Assembly: GCF_003751445.1 (NCBI RefSeq) | Contig: NZ_RJUU01000001.1 | Location: 4,717,001 to 4,781,000 of the forward strand | DNA from: Streptomyces sp. 840.1 | GTDB lineage: Bacteria > Actinomycetota > Actinomycetes > Streptomycetales > Streptomycetaceae | DNA: 64,000 nt | Direction: 5' to 3' | Notes under the pieces: generated by a model | Database searches by the model: none | What the model was told of the DNA's origin: nothing | Seen by the model: only the letters and a program-made list of their open reading frames with translations | Made by a program: the position numbers and the translations under genes | Part shown: one piece after another, positions 52,806 to 62,256 of the stretch | Position numbering within the stretch: position 1 is the stretch's first letter | Layout: every line of letters starts with the position of its first letter

Positions 52806-54095
52806 ATGAACACCTCAGCACAGAGCCGCCGTACCTTCCTCGCCGGTGCCGCGGCCGTCGGCGCCACCGCGTTGACGAGCGGCTGCGTCGCCTCGTCCTC
52901 CAGCGGCGGGAAGGGGAGCTCCGGTGGTGCGGTCACCCTCCAGTCCAACCTCTCCGCACCGCAGGCCAAGTCCGCGATGCAGGAGGTCGTCGACGCCTTC
53001 AACAAGCGCGGCGGCGCGAAGGGTTCGCTGAACACCGTCGCCTCGGAGACCTTCCGCACCCAGCTGCCGACCTACCTCACCTCGGCCACCCCGCCGGACC
53101 TCTACACCTGGTACCCCGGATCCGTGGCGGAGTCGTACGCCAGGAAGAACCTGCTGCTCGATGTCAGCGACATCTGGGCCGAGCCCGAACTCGCCGGCTA
53201 CTCCGACGCGCTGAAGAAGCTCTGCACCGACTCGGCCGGCAAGAAGGTCTTCGTACCCACCACCTACTACTGGTGGGGCGTCTTCTACCGGAAGTCCAAC
53301 TTCGCCAAGTGGGGCGTCAAGGAGCCCAAGACCTGGGACGAGTTCCTCGACCTGTGCGACAAGCTCAAGAGCAAGGGCGTCGCCCCCATCGGCCTCGGCG
53401 CCGGCGGCGGCACCCCCTGGGTCGCCTCCTCCTGGTTCGACTACCTCAACATCCGGATCAACGGCGCGAAGTACCACCGCGACCTGCTCGCCGGAAAGCA
53501 CCGCTTCGACGACCCCGAGGTCCGCAAGGTCTTCGACCGGTGGAGCGAGGCGCTGCCCTTCTTCGACCCCAACTCGACCGCGCTGCCCTTCCAGGACGCC
53601 ACCACCGGGCTGCTCCAGGGCCGCACCGGAATGATGCTCATCGGCACCTTCTTCGCGGACGCCGCGCCCAAGGACCAGCTCGACGACATCGACTTCTTCC
53701 GGTTCCCCGTCATCGACCCGAAGGTCCCGCTCGCCGAAGAGGCCCCGACCGACGGCTACTTCGCCAGCGCCCGGACCGGCCGCAAGGACGAGACCAAGGA
53801 GATGCTCCGCTACCTCGCCACCGCCGAGGCCCAGGAGATCTACCTCAAGGGCTCCTCCGGCACCTCGCTGCCCGCCCACCCCGACGCCAAGGACAGCGGG
53901 ACCCCGCTGGTCGTCAAGGGCCGCAAACTCATCGAGAACGCCGCGGACATCACGCAGTTCTTCAACCGCGACTCCAGCGACGCCCTCGCCCCCACCGCCG
54001 ACACCGCCCTCACCCACTTCCTGTCCAAGCCCAAGGAGATCGGCTCGATCCTCACCACGTGGCAGCGGGACGCACAGAAGATCTGGAGCCAGTGA
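52806..54095 (+). CDS. galactoside ABC transporter substrate-binding lipoprotein
   Basis: This 429-residue solute-binding protein has a Tat-type RRTFL start and a lipobox LTSGC with Cys27, so it is a Tat-exported lipoprotein. The mature part is a family-1 sugar-binding fold (PDLYTWYPGSVAESYARKN, YYWWGVFYRKSNFAKWGVKEP). Flanking alpha-galactosidases suggest it binds raffinose- or melibiose-like oligosaccharides. It starts the transporter operon and ends 1 base before the next gene. Confidence 0.93.
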   Translation: MNTSAQSRRTFLAGAAAVGATALTSGCVASSSSGGKGSSGGAVTLQSNLSAPQAKSAMQEVVDAFNKRGGAKGSLNTVASETFRTQLPTYLTSATPPDLYTWYPGSVAESYARKNLLLDVSDIWAEPELAGYSDALKKLCTDSAGKKVFVPTTYYWWGVFYRKSNFAKWGVKEPKTWDEFLDLCDKLKSKGVAPIGLGAGGGTPWVASSWFDYLNIRINGAKYHRDLLAGKHRFDDPEVRKVFDRWSEALPFFDPNSTALPFQDATTGLLQGRTGMMLIGTFFADAAPKDQLDDIDFFRFPVIDPKVPLAEEAPTDGYFASARTGRKDETKEMLRYLATAEAQEIYLKGSSGTSLPAHPDAKDSGTPLVVKGRKLIENAADITQFFNRDSSDALAPTADTALTHFLSKPKEIGSILTTWQRDAQKIWSQ

Positions 54096-54096
54096 C

Positions 54097-55035
54097 ATGG
54101 CGGTACTGACCGCGCCCCGGAAGGAGACCCGCAGGCGCACCGAGGGCAGGCCCCCGGCCCGCAAGCGGGCGACCCGGGTCCCGCCCGTCGTCCTGGCCTT
54201 CGTGCTGGTGCCGCTGCTCGCCGAGGCCTTCTGGGTGTTCTGGCCGGCCCTCCAGGGCTTCTACCTCGCCTTCACCCAATGGGACGGGGTCTCCGCCCCG
54301 CAGTTCATCGGACTGGGCAACTTCCGCGAGATGTTCGGCGACGCCGTCTTCAGGACCGCCGCCCTGGACACCGTCATCTGGCTGCTGCTCTTCGGCGGCC
54401 TGTCCGCCGCACTCGGCCTCGGCGCGGCGCTGCTGCTCCAGCAGGAACGCCGGGGCGTCGGCTTCTACCGCGCCGCGCTCTTCCTGCCCGTGGTCTTCTC
54501 GCTCGTCGCCACCGCACTGGTCTGGCAGGCGATGTACCAGCCCGACGGGCTGATCAACAAGACGCTCGAAGCGGTCGGCCTCTCCGGCCTCACCCACGCC
54601 TGGCTCGCCGACCAGGACACCGCCCTGTACGCCGTGATCGTGCCCGCCCTGTGGCGCCAGATCGGCTACGTGATGGTGCTGTACCTGGCCGGGCTCAAGG
54701 GCATCGACCCGGTGCTCTACGAGGCCGCCAAGGTCGACGGCGCCACCCGCTGGCAGCAGTTCCGCCACATCACCCTGCCGCAGCTCAGCAGCGTCAACGC
54801 CGTCGTCATCTCGGTCATCGTCATCGACTCGCTGCGCTCCTTCGACGTCGTGTGGGCGCTCACCCGCGGTGGCCCGTACCACTCGTCCGAACTCCTCAGC
54901 ACCTACATGTACTCCACCGCCTTCCAGTCCCTGCGGCTGGGCTACGGCTCCGCCCTCGCGGTCGTGATCTTCGTACTCGCCTTCGGCGTGATCGCGTCCT
55001 ACCTCGTCCGCGCCTTCCGGGAGGCCGACGCATGA
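54097..55035 (+). CDS. sugar ABC transporter permease, MalF type
   Basis: This 312-residue permease has six membrane segments after a basic N-terminus. The EAA loop is YEAAKVDGATRWQQFRHITLP. It sits 1 base after the binding protein and overlaps the next permease by 4 bases (ATGA). As in the left operon, no ATPase gene is encoded, so a shared MsiK-type ATPase is expected. Confidence 0.93.
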   Translation: MAVLTAPRKETRRRTEGRPPARKRATRVPPVVLAFVLVPLLAEAFWVFWPALQGFYLAFTQWDGVSAPQFIGLGNFREMFGDAVFRTAALDTVIWLLLFGGLSAALGLGAALLLQQERRGVGFYRAALFLPVVFSLVATALVWQAMYQPDGLINKTLEAVGLSGLTHAWLADQDTALYAVIVPALWRQIGYVMVLYLAGLKGIDPVLYEAAKVDGATRWQQFRHITLPQLSSVNAVVISVIVIDSLRSFDVVWALTRGGPYHSSELLSTYMYSTAFQSLRLGYGSALAVVIFVLAFGVIASYLVRAFREADA

Positions 55036-55898
55036 CCGCCACCCACACCCCCGCCCCGCGCCCCCGCACCGGACGGCGCCGGATGCTGGGCACCGCAGGC
55101 TTCCACGCCAGTGCCGGACTGCTCTCCGTGCTCTGGCTGCTGCCCATCGCCCTGGTCCTGGTCACCAGCGTCCGGTCCTTCGACGACGTCGCCGCCCACG
55201 GGGTCGGCAGCCTGCCGCACTCCTTCACCCTCGACGGATTCCGCCAGGCCTGGGTCGACGGCGGCCAGCAGCGCGCACTGATCAACAGCCTCCTGGTCAC
55301 CATCCCGACCGTCCTGCTCTCGCTGCTCCTCGCCTCGACGGCCGCGTTCGCGCTCAGCCGCTACGACGTACCGCTGCGCCGCACCCTCCTGCTGCTGATG
55401 CTCGGCGGCAACCTGCTGCCCCCGCAGATCCTGCTGGTCCCGGTCTCCAAACTCAGCGAGATGCTGGGCCTGTACGACTCGCTCTACGCGCTGATCGGCG
55501 TCCAGGTCGGCTTCGGCATCGGCTTCTACGTCTTCGTCCTGCACGGCTTCATGCGGTCCATCCCGCCGGAGATCCAGCAGGCCGCGGTCATCGACGGCGC
55601 CGGACCCTGGCAGATCTACACCCGGATCATCCTGCCGCTCGCCAAGCCCGCCATGGCCGCGCTCAGCGCCCTGTCCTTCACCTGGATCTTCAACGATCTG
55701 CTGTGGGCCATCACCGTGCTGCGCACCGACACCCAGATGCCCATCACCGCGTCCCTCATCGGGCTCCAGGGCCAGTACGTCTCCATGTGGAACGTCATCG
55801 CGGCCGGCTCCGTCATCGCGGCGGCCCCGACCGTCATCGTCTTCCTCAAGTTCCAGCGCCACTTCGTGGCCGGCCTCAACCTGGGAGCAGTGAAGTGA
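55032..55898 (+). CDS. sugar ABC transporter permease, MalG type
   Basis: This 288-residue permease is the second of the galactoside importer. It has six membrane segments, and the EAA loop is QQAAVIDGAGPWQIYTRIILP, in which the usual EAA reads QAA. The C-terminus ends FVAGLNLGAVK as in MalG proteins. The ATG at 55032 overlaps the MalF stop. It overlaps the GH36 gene by 4 bases, coupling import with hydrolysis. Confidence 0.92.
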   Translation: MTATHTPAPRPRTGRRRMLGTAGFHASAGLLSVLWLLPIALVLVTSVRSFDDVAAHGVGSLPHSFTLDGFRQAWVDGGQQRALINSLLVTIPTVLLSLLLASTAAFALSRYDVPLRRTLLLLMLGGNLLPPQILLVPVSKLSEMLGLYDSLYALIGVQVGFGIGFYVFVLHGFMRSIPPEIQQAAVIDGAGPWQIYTRIILPLAKPAMAALSALSFTWIFNDLLWAITVLRTDTQMPITASLIGLQGQYVSMWNVIAAGSVIAAAPTVIVFLKFQRHFVAGLNLGAVK

Positions 55899-57997
55899 CC
55901 CCGCACGACCGGTGGGTGCTGCGCACCGAGAACACCACCTACGCGGTACGGATCGCCGGCGAGGGCCGCTGGGCCGAACTCACCGCCTGGGGCCCGCACG
56001 GCGTCGAGACGGGCGAATCGCCCTTCGAACGCCCGCAGCGCACCCACTTCCTCACCCCCGCCGACGCCGCTCCCGCCGAGTACCTCCCGTACGGGATGCG
56101 CCCCTTCACCGGGGCGGAACTCGTCGTCCGGCGCGCCGGACAGGACCGGGGCACCTGGTGGACCTTCGACTCCGCCACCGCCGACGGCGACCAAACCCTG
56201 CGCCTCTCTTTCACCGACGAGCTCCAGGGGCTGCGCGCGGTCCTGTGCTACGAGACCGTGCCCGGCACCGACGTGATCCTGCGCTGGACCGAGCTGAGCT
56301 GCACCGGCCAGGACGAACTACGCCTGGAACGCCTGGACTCGGCGGCCGTCAGCATCCCCGTCACCGGCGGCGCCCGGCTCACCACCCTCACCGGCCAGTG
56401 GTGCCAGGAGTTCACCCGAACCCAGCACGAACTGACCCGGGGCCGCTACGAGATGGCCTCCACACAGGGCGTCGCCGGCCACGCCTACGCCCCCTGGCTC
56501 GCCGTCCAGGACGCCGCCGAACCGGACGGGCACGACACCCCGACGTACGGCGTCGCCCTGGAGTGGTCCGGCAACTGGCACCTGAGCGCCGACGCCGAAC
56601 CCGGGGGCGCGGTACGTGTCGCGGCCGGCCGGGTGCCCCACGAGGGCGCCGTCCGGCTCGCCCCCGGCGCCACCCTCACCACGCCCCGGCTGGCCTGCGC
56701 CTTCAGCCCCGAGGGCCTGGAGGGCCTGGCCCGGGTCTGGCACCGCTACGAGCGCCGGCTCAGCGGTGAGCGGATGAACCGCACCCGCAAGGTCCTCTAC
56801 AACTCCTGGGAGGCGACCGGCTTCGACGTCGAGGCGTCCGCCCAGCTCGAACTGGCCCGGATCGCCGCGGACATGGGCGCCGAACTCTTCGTCGTGGACG
56901 ACGGCTGGTTCACCGGACGGGACGGCGAAACGGGCGGCCTCGGCGACTGGTACCCCGACCCGGCGAATTTCCCGGACGGCTTCGACGCCTTCATCGGCGA
57001 GGTCCGTTCCACCGGCATGGACTTCGGCCTCTGGGTCGAACCCGAGGCGATCAGCCCGGCGTCCCGGCTCTACGCCGAACACCCCGAATGGGTCTACCGG
57101 ATCGACGGCCGCCCCGCCACGCTGGTGCGCGAACAGCTGCTCCTGGACCTCGGCCGCGAGGACGTCCAGGACTTCGTCATCGCCACCCTCGACCGGCTGC
57201 TCGGCGACCATGCCATCGGCTACCTCAAGTGGGACATGAACCGCCCGCCCACCGAACGCGGCCGGCCCGGCGGCGGACCGCTCGACGAGCAGGACCTGGA
57301 CGCCGACCACGTCGCCGGGTACCTGCGGGTTCTGGACCACCTGCGCGCGCACCACCCGCACGTCACCGTGGAGGGCTGCGCCGGGGGCGGCGGCCGCGTC
57401 GAGCACGCCACCCTCGCCCGCACCGACGTGATGTGGCCCAGCGACAACACCGCCCCGCTGGACCGCCTCGCCACCCAGTACGGCTACCTGCACGCCCACG
57501 CCCCGCACACCATGAGCTCCTGGGTCACCGACGCGCCCGGCGTCTTCGACCCGCGCCCCCGCTCACTCGGCTTCCGCTTCGTCCTCGCGATGTCCGGGGT
57601 CCTGGGCATCGGCGCCGACATCCGCACCTGGTCCGCCGCCCGGCGCGCCGAGGCCGCCGACTGGGTGAACCGGTACAAGGAGATCCGCGACCTCCTGCAC
57701 CACGGCGAGATCCGGCTCCTGGGCTCCCCGGCCGACGCCACCTGCGGCGTCCAGTACGAGGAGGAGGGCGGCGCCCGCATCGCCGTCACCGCCTGGAACA
57801 CCGGCCGCCTCGACGGGGCGCCGCTCGTCCCGGGCCGCCCCGCCCGGCTCCGGCTGCGCGGTACGGACCCGGCCGCCCGCTACACGGACCGGCGCACCGG
57901 AGCCGTGTACAGCGGCGCCCATCTGCGGCACTACGGACTGCCGTTCGCCTGGACCGCGCAGTACGACGCGGAACTCGTCGTACTCGTGCGGCAGTAG
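55895..57997 (+). CDS. cytoplasmic alpha-galactosidase, GH36
   Basis: This 700-residue GH36 enzyme has an N-terminal beta-supersandwich domain (about 1-300), a catalytic barrel and a C-terminal beta domain. VLYNSWEATGFDV and FVVDDGWFTGRD are GH36 hallmarks. The nucleophile Asp447 is in YLKWDMNR, and the acid/base Asp517 in WPSDNTAP. Their spacing of 70 residues matches well-studied bacterial GH36 enzymes. There is no signal peptide. The GTG overlaps the permease stop (GTGA), so it cleaves galactosides brought in by this importer. Confidence 0.95.
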   Translation: MTPHDRWVLRTENTTYAVRIAGEGRWAELTAWGPHGVETGESPFERPQRTHFLTPADAAPAEYLPYGMRPFTGAELVVRRAGQDRGTWWTFDSATADGDQTLRLSFTDELQGLRAVLCYETVPGTDVILRWTELSCTGQDELRLERLDSAAVSIPVTGGARLTTLTGQWCQEFTRTQHELTRGRYEMASTQGVAGHAYAPWLAVQDAAEPDGHDTPTYGVALEWSGNWHLSADAEPGGAVRVAAGRVPHEGAVRLAPGATLTTPRLACAFSPEGLEGLARVWHRYERRLSGERMNRTRKVLYNSWEATGFDVEASAQLELARIAADMGAELFVVDDGWFTGRDGETGGLGDWYPDPANFPDGFDAFIGEVRSTGMDFGLWVEPEAISPASRLYAEHPEWVYRIDGRPATLVREQLLLDLGREDVQDFVIATLDRLLGDHAIGYLKWDMNRPPTERGRPGGGPLDEQDLDADHVAGYLRVLDHLRAHHPHVTVEGCAGGGGRVEHATLARTDVMWPSDNTAPLDRLATQYGYLHAHAPHTMSSWVTDAPGVFDPRPRSLGFRFVLAMSGVLGIGADIRTWSAARRAEAADWVNRYKEIRDLLHHGEIRLLGSPADATCGVQYEEEGGARIAVTAWNTGRLDGAPLVPGRPARLRLRGTDPAARYTDRRTGAVYSGAHLRHYGLPFAWTAQYDAELVVLVRQ

Positions 57998-58011
57998 TCC
58001 GGCCGGCCCGA

Positions 58012-58028
58012 CGCACCGTCACTAGAGT
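58012..58028 (+). promoter_or_regulatory. possible third regulatory site before the dehydrogenase gene
   Basis: CGCACCGTCACT (58012-58023) repeats the right arm of element B at 52724-52735 exactly over 12 bases and is followed by a good -10, TAGAGT (58023-58028). The left arm and the AT-rich block are absent, so it may be a half-site. Confidence 0.4.
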
Positions 58029-58067
58029 CACGACAGCACCGCTGAACCCGAGGAGTCGACCCGCAGC

Positions 58068-58826
58068 ATGAACGCAATCCCCCGCTTCGCAGACAAGGTG
58101 GCCGTGGTCACCGGAGCCGCCTCGGGCATCGGCGCGGCCACCGCTGAACGGCTCGCCGCGGAGGGCGCCGCGGTGATCCTCGCGGACATCGCGCAGGGCC
58201 CCGGCGAGAGCGTCGCCGAAGGCATCCGCGCCGACGGCGGCCGGGCCCGCTTCGTACGCACGGACGTCTCCCGGGAGGACGACTGGCAGCGGGCCGTGGA
58301 CGCCGCGCACACCTTCGGACCCGTCGGAGTCCTGGTGAGCAACGCCTACACGGTCGACGTCACCCCCGCCCACGAGATGACCGTCGCCTCCTGGGAGCGC
58401 CAGCTCGCGGTCAACCTCACCGGCACCTTCCTCGGCTTCCGCGCCGTCCTGCCCGACCTGCGCGCACAGCGCGGCGCCGCCGTGCTGACCTCCTCGGTCC
58501 ACGCCCACAAGGGCATCCCCGGGCACCCCGCCTACGCCGCTTCCAAGGGCGCGCTGCTGTCGCTGTGCGGACAGCTCGCGGTGGAGTACGGGCCCGAGGT
58601 GCGGGTCAACGCCGTACTGCCCGGCCCCATCCTCACCGGGGCCTGGGACCGGGTGGGCGAGGAGGACCGCCGCAAAAGCGTCGCCGAGACCGCCGCCGGC
58701 CGGTTCGGCACCCCCGCGGAGGCGGCCGCGGCCATCGCGTTCCTCGCCGCCGACGAAGCGTCCTACATCACCGGATCGAGCCTGCTCGTGGACGGCGGCT
58801 GGTCCGTCGTCAAGGCCTCGGCCTGA
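58068..58826 (+). CDS. SDR-family dehydrogenase, probable galactose 1-dehydrogenase
   Basis: This 252-residue short-chain dehydrogenase has the coenzyme motif TGAASGIG near residue 17 and the active-site set Ser (SSVHAHKG), Tyr and Lys (YAASK). Asp in ILADIAQ after the second strand favours NAD over NADP. In this locus the best-fitting role is oxidation of D-galactose to galactonolactone, the first step of the De Ley-Doudoroff pathway. That assignment rests on context. GAGGAG precedes the ATG. 70 bases separate it from the GH36 gene. Confidence 0.82.
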   Translation: MNAIPRFADKVAVVTGAASGIGAATAERLAAEGAAVILADIAQGPGESVAEGIRADGGRARFVRTDVSREDDWQRAVDAAHTFGPVGVLVSNAYTVDVTPAHEMTVASWERQLAVNLTGTFLGFRAVLPDLRAQRGAAVLTSSVHAHKGIPGHPAYAASKGALLSLCGQLAVEYGPEVRVNAVLPGPILTGAWDRVGEEDRRKSVAETAAGRFGTPAEAAAAIAFLAADEASYITGSSLLVDGGWSVVKASA

Positions 58827-58876
58827 CCGCCACCCGGCTCCACCCGTTGCACAGCACAGCAGAAAGGCACACAGAC

Positions 58877-59638
58877 ATGACGCCATACGCGCGCCGCGGA
58901 GTGCACGGCCAGACCGTGGAGACTCTCGCGCGCCGGGTCCTGAGCGGCGAGATCCCCGAAGGGGCGACACTCGACCTCGTGGCGCTCCAGGGCGAGCTTG
59001 ACGTCAGCCTGACCGCCTTGCGCGAGTCCCTGAAGGTCCTCGCGGCCAAGGGGATCGTCGACGCCCGCCAGAAGCGCGGCACCTTCGTCAGAGCCCGCGC
59101 GGACTGGAACCTGCTCGACGCCGACGTCCTGCGCTGGCAGTTCGCCGGCGGCACCGAGTCGGGCACCGACCTGGCGCTCCTGCGCAACCTCGGAGAGGTC
59201 CGCGGCATCATCGAACCGGCCGCCGTCCGGCTGGCCGCCGAGCGCCGCACCGAGGAGGACCTGGTCACCCTCGAAGCGGCGATCACCGCCATGGGCGAGC
59301 AGGAGGGCGGCGCCGCCCACGCGGTCGAGGCCGACCTCGCCTTCCACCGCGCCCTCCTCGCGGCCACCCACAACGAGCTGCTGGAACGCATGGAGATGGT
59401 CATCGAGTCCGGCCTCGCCCACCGGGACGAGATCGTGCACAGCTCGCAGGCCGGCGAGGACCCGGTCCCCAGTCACCGCGCCGTCCTGGACGCCGTCCGC
59501 GACCGGGACCCGGCCGCCGCCGAACACGCCATGCGCGCCCTGCTCGACCAGGCAGTCCGCGACCTCGACCGGGTGCACGGCACCGCCCCGGGGACCGCAC
59601 CGGCGCCCGGCACCGACGAGGGGACCGTGAACCGGTGA
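58877..59638 (+). CDS. FadR/GntR-family transcriptional regulator (DgoR-like)
   Basis: This 253-residue regulator has an N-terminal winged HTH (about 8-75; LQGELDVSLTALRESLKVLAAKGIVDARQ) and a C-terminal FCD all-helical ligand domain (about 95-235) with likely metal-binding His in AFHRALLAATHN and SHRAVLDAV. FadR-type DgoR controls galactonate genes in other bacteria. The same role is likely here, with galactonate or a KDG intermediate as inducer. Its stop overlaps the dehydratase start (GTGA). It could bind the shared elements A and B. Confidence 0.88.
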   Translation: MTPYARRGVHGQTVETLARRVLSGEIPEGATLDLVALQGELDVSLTALRESLKVLAAKGIVDARQKRGTFVRARADWNLLDADVLRWQFAGGTESGTDLALLRNLGEVRGIIEPAAVRLAAERRTEEDLVTLEAAITAMGEQEGGAAHAVEADLAFHRALLAATHNELLERMEMVIESGLAHRDEIVHSSQAGEDPVPSHRAVLDAVRDRDPAAAEHAMRALLDQAVRDLDRVHGTAPGTAPAPGTDEGTVNR

Positions 59639-60780
59639 AGATCACCCGTATCGAGACCTTCCTCGTCCCCCCGCGCTGGCTGTTCTGCCGGATCGAGACC
59701 GACGAGGGCGTCGTCGGCTGGGGCGAACCCGTCGTCGAGGGCCGCGCCGAGGTCGTCCGGGCCGCCGTGGACGTCCTGGCCGAATACCTGATCGGCCAGG
59801 ACCCGCTGCGCGTCCAGGACCACTGGCAGGTGCTCAGCAAGGGCGGCTTCTACCGGGGCGGCCCGGTGCTCTCCAGCGCCGTCGCCGGAATCGACCAGGC
59901 CCTGTGGGACATCGCCGGCAAGGCGTACGGCGCCCCCGTCCACGCCCTCCTCGGCGGCCCCGTGCGCGACCGCGTCCGGGTCTACGCCTGGGTCGGCGGC
60001 GACGAGCCCGCCCGCCTCGCCGAGGAGGTCACCGCCCAGGTCGAGGCAGGCTTCACCGCCGTCAAGATGAACGCGGCCGGGCGCACCTCACCGCTGGCCA
60101 GCCCCGCCGAGACCGCCGCCGTGGTGGAACGGGTCGCCGCCGTCCGCGACGTGCTCGGCCCCGGACGCGACGTCGCCATCGACATGCACGGCCGGTTCGG
60201 ACCGGCCGGCGCCCGCCGGGTGCTGCACGCCATCGAACCGCTGCACCCGCTGTTCGTGGAGGAACCCCTCCTGCCCGAGCAGGGGCACCTGCTGCCCGCC
60301 CTCACCGCCGCCACCTGCGTCCCCATCGCCACCGGCGAACGTCTCTACGGGCGGGCCGAGTTCCTGCCCGCCCTGACGGCCGGGATCGCGGTCGCCCAGC
60401 CGGACCTCTCGCACGCCGGGGGCATCTCCGAGGTCCACCGCATCGGCTCGCTGGCCGAGACCTTCGGGGTGCAGCTCGCCCCGCACTGCCCGCTCGGCCC
60501 CATCGCGCTGGCGGCCAGCCTCCAGATCGCCTTCGCCACCCCCAACTTCCTCATCCAGGAACAGAGCCGGGGCATCCACTACAACAAGGACGCCGACCTG
60601 CTCAGCTACGTCGTGGACACCGAGCCCTTCCGCTTCGAGGCGGGCCACGCCCGGCGCACCGCGCTCCCCGGGCTCGGCATCACCGTCGACGAGAGCGCCG
60701 TCCGCGCGGCCGACCGCTCCGGCCACACCTGGCGCAACCCGGTGTGGCGGCACGACGACGGATCGTTCGCGGAGTGGTGA
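59635..60780 (+). CDS. dgoD: D-galactonate dehydratase
   Basis: This 381-residue enolase-superfamily enzyme converts D-galactonate to 2-keto-3-deoxygalactonate. Metal and catalytic residues sit almost exactly at the E. coli DgoD positions: Asp183 and His185 (IDMHGRF), Glu209 (VEEPLLP), Glu235 (GERLY), His284 (PHCPLGP) and Glu309 (IQEQSRG). This level of agreement makes the call strong. GTG start overlapping the regulator stop. The next gene overlaps its own stop (GTGA). Confidence 0.94.
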   Translation: MKITRIETFLVPPRWLFCRIETDEGVVGWGEPVVEGRAEVVRAAVDVLAEYLIGQDPLRVQDHWQVLSKGGFYRGGPVLSSAVAGIDQALWDIAGKAYGAPVHALLGGPVRDRVRVYAWVGGDEPARLAEEVTAQVEAGFTAVKMNAAGRTSPLASPAETAAVVERVAAVRDVLGPGRDVAIDMHGRFGPAGARRVLHAIEPLHPLFVEEPLLPEQGHLLPALTAATCVPIATGERLYGRAEFLPALTAGIAVAQPDLSHAGGISEVHRIGSLAETFGVQLAPHCPLGPIALAASLQIAFATPNFLIQEQSRGIHYNKDADLLSYVVDTEPFRFEAGHARRTALPGLGITVDESAVRAADRSGHTWRNPVWRHDDGSFAEW

Positions 60781-61598
60781 GCGACCCGGCCCCGGCCGCG
60801 CCCCCGGCCACGTCCCCCGTACGGATCGAGACCGACCCGGAGCACGGCGGCCGCTGGACGTCCCTGTGGGCGGCCGGCCGCGAATGGCTCTGGCACCGGC
60901 CCGAGCCGCGCCGCCCAGGGGTCCGGCCCGGCGACGCGTTCGCCGACGCCGGCGGCCTGGAGGAGTGCGTGCCGACGGTACGCGGCGCCCCCGACCACGG
61001 CGACGCCTGGTCCCGGCCCTGGCGTCGCGCGGCCGACGGCACCGAGTCCGTCGACTGCCCCGATTTCCGCCTCGCCCGCTGGATCAGCGCCGAGGGGGAC
61101 CGGGCGGTGGCCGAGTACCGGCTCACCGCAGAGCCCGGTTACCGTTTCCTGTGGGCCGCCCATGCCCTGCTCGACCTGGCGCCGGGCGCCCGTGTCAGGA
61201 TCGCGGAGGGCGCCCCGGTCCGCCGTTACCCGGACGGCGGCGACCGGTACACCACCTGCGCCTGGCCCTCGGGCCTGGACCGGATCGGCCCGGACGACGG
61301 GACGGCCACCGGCGCCGTCGTCGGCGCCGGGCAGGTGTCCGTCCACGACGGGACGGCCGTGCTGCGGCTGGCCGTCGAGGCCGGGGACCAGCCGGTGTCC
61401 GTGGCGCTGTGGCGCAACCTCGGCGGGTTCCCCGACCGGGACCCGTACCGCTCCGTCGGCGTCGAACCGATGCTCGGCCGGGTCTTCGGCCTGGCCGCCG
61501 CCGGGGAGGGCGACGCCGCCGTCGTCCCGGCCGGCGGCGAGGTGCGCTGGCGCCTCACCGTGACGGCGCACACCACCCCACCAGTACAGAACCGATAG
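60777..61598 (+). CDS. aldose 1-epimerase-like protein
   Basis: This 273-residue protein is probably a galactose-mutarotase-like beta-sandwich: it has an early GGRWTSLWAAGREWLW strand, GLEECVPTVRG near 60, and TCAWPSGLDR later. Classical His/Asp/Glu residues of aldose 1-epimerase are not confidently placed. Mutarotation of galactose would feed the dehydrogenase. The GTG overlaps the dgoD stop. It could equally act on an uncommon sugar or be catalytically divergent. Confidence 0.6.
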   Translation: MSDPAPAAPPATSPVRIETDPEHGGRWTSLWAAGREWLWHRPEPRRPGVRPGDAFADAGGLEECVPTVRGAPDHGDAWSRPWRRAADGTESVDCPDFRLARWISAEGDRAVAEYRLTAEPGYRFLWAAHALLDLAPGARVRIAEGAPVRRYPDGGDRYTTCAWPSGLDRIGPDDGTATGAVVGAGQVSVHDGTAVLRLAVEAGDQPVSVALWRNLGGFPDRDPYRSVGVEPMLGRVFGLAAAGEGDAAVVPAGGEVRWRLTVTAHTTPPVQNR

Positions 61599-61614
61599 GA
61601 AGGGGAACCCGCAC

Positions 61615-62256
61615 GTGGAGCTGCTGACCGCGCTGCGCACCCACCGGATCGTCGCCATCGTGCGCGGCGCCGACGCGGACGCCGCACTCAGGACCGTCAT
61701 CGCCATGGCCGAGGAGGGACTCCCGCTCATCGAGGTCTCCCTCAGCGGACAGGACGCGCTCGGCGTCATCCGCCGGGCCCGCGCCGCCCTCGGCCCCGCC
61801 GCCCCGCTCGGCGCCGGCACCGTCCTGACCGCCCAGGACGCACAGGCGGTACGCGAAGCGGGAGCCGACTTCGTCGTCACCCCGGCCGTCTGCGAGGGCG
61901 TCAGCGAGGCCAAGCGCCTCGGACTGCCGGTGCTGGCCGGCGTCATGACGCCGAGCGACATCGTCGCCGCCCAGCGGCTCGGCGCCGACGCCTACAAGCT
62001 CTTCCCCGCCGCACAGGCAGGCGGCCCCGGCTATCTGAAGGCGCTGCGCGGACCGTTCCCGGACCTGCCGTTCGTCCCGGTCGGCGGGGTGGACGCCGAA
62101 GCGGCCCGCGACTACCTCGCCCGGGGCGCCACCGCCGTGGGCGTCGGCTCCCCGCTGATCGGCGACGCGGCCGACGGCGGCAGCACCGACGCGCTGCGCG
62201 CGCGCACCCGCGCCTTCCTCGACGCGGTCCGCCTCGCGCCGGACGCCGGACGGTGA
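61615..62256 (+). CDS. dgoA: 2-dehydro-3-deoxy-6-phosphogalactonate aldolase (KDPG/KDPGal family)
   Basis: This 213-residue class I aldolase splits the phosphorylated keto-deoxy acid into pyruvate and glyceraldehyde 3-phosphate. The Schiff-base Lys128 is in ADAYKLFPA, and the catalytic Glu40 is in LIEVSLSG; GAGTVLTAQDA and VTPAVCEGV are family motifs. GTG start with AGGAAGGGG upstream. Sequence alone does not separate KDPG from KDPGal aldolase; the neighbouring dgoD supports the galactose form. It overlaps the lactonase by 4 bases. Confidence 0.9.
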   Translation: MELLTALRTHRIVAIVRGADADAALRTVIAMAEEGLPLIEVSLSGQDALGVIRRARAALGPAAPLGAGTVLTAQDAQAVREAGADFVVTPAVCEGVSEAKRLGLPVLAGVMTPSDIVAAQRLGADAYKLFPAAQAGGPGYLKALRGPFPDLPFVPVGGVDAEAARDYLARGATAVGVGSPLIGDAADGGSTDALRARTRAFLDAVRLAPDAGR

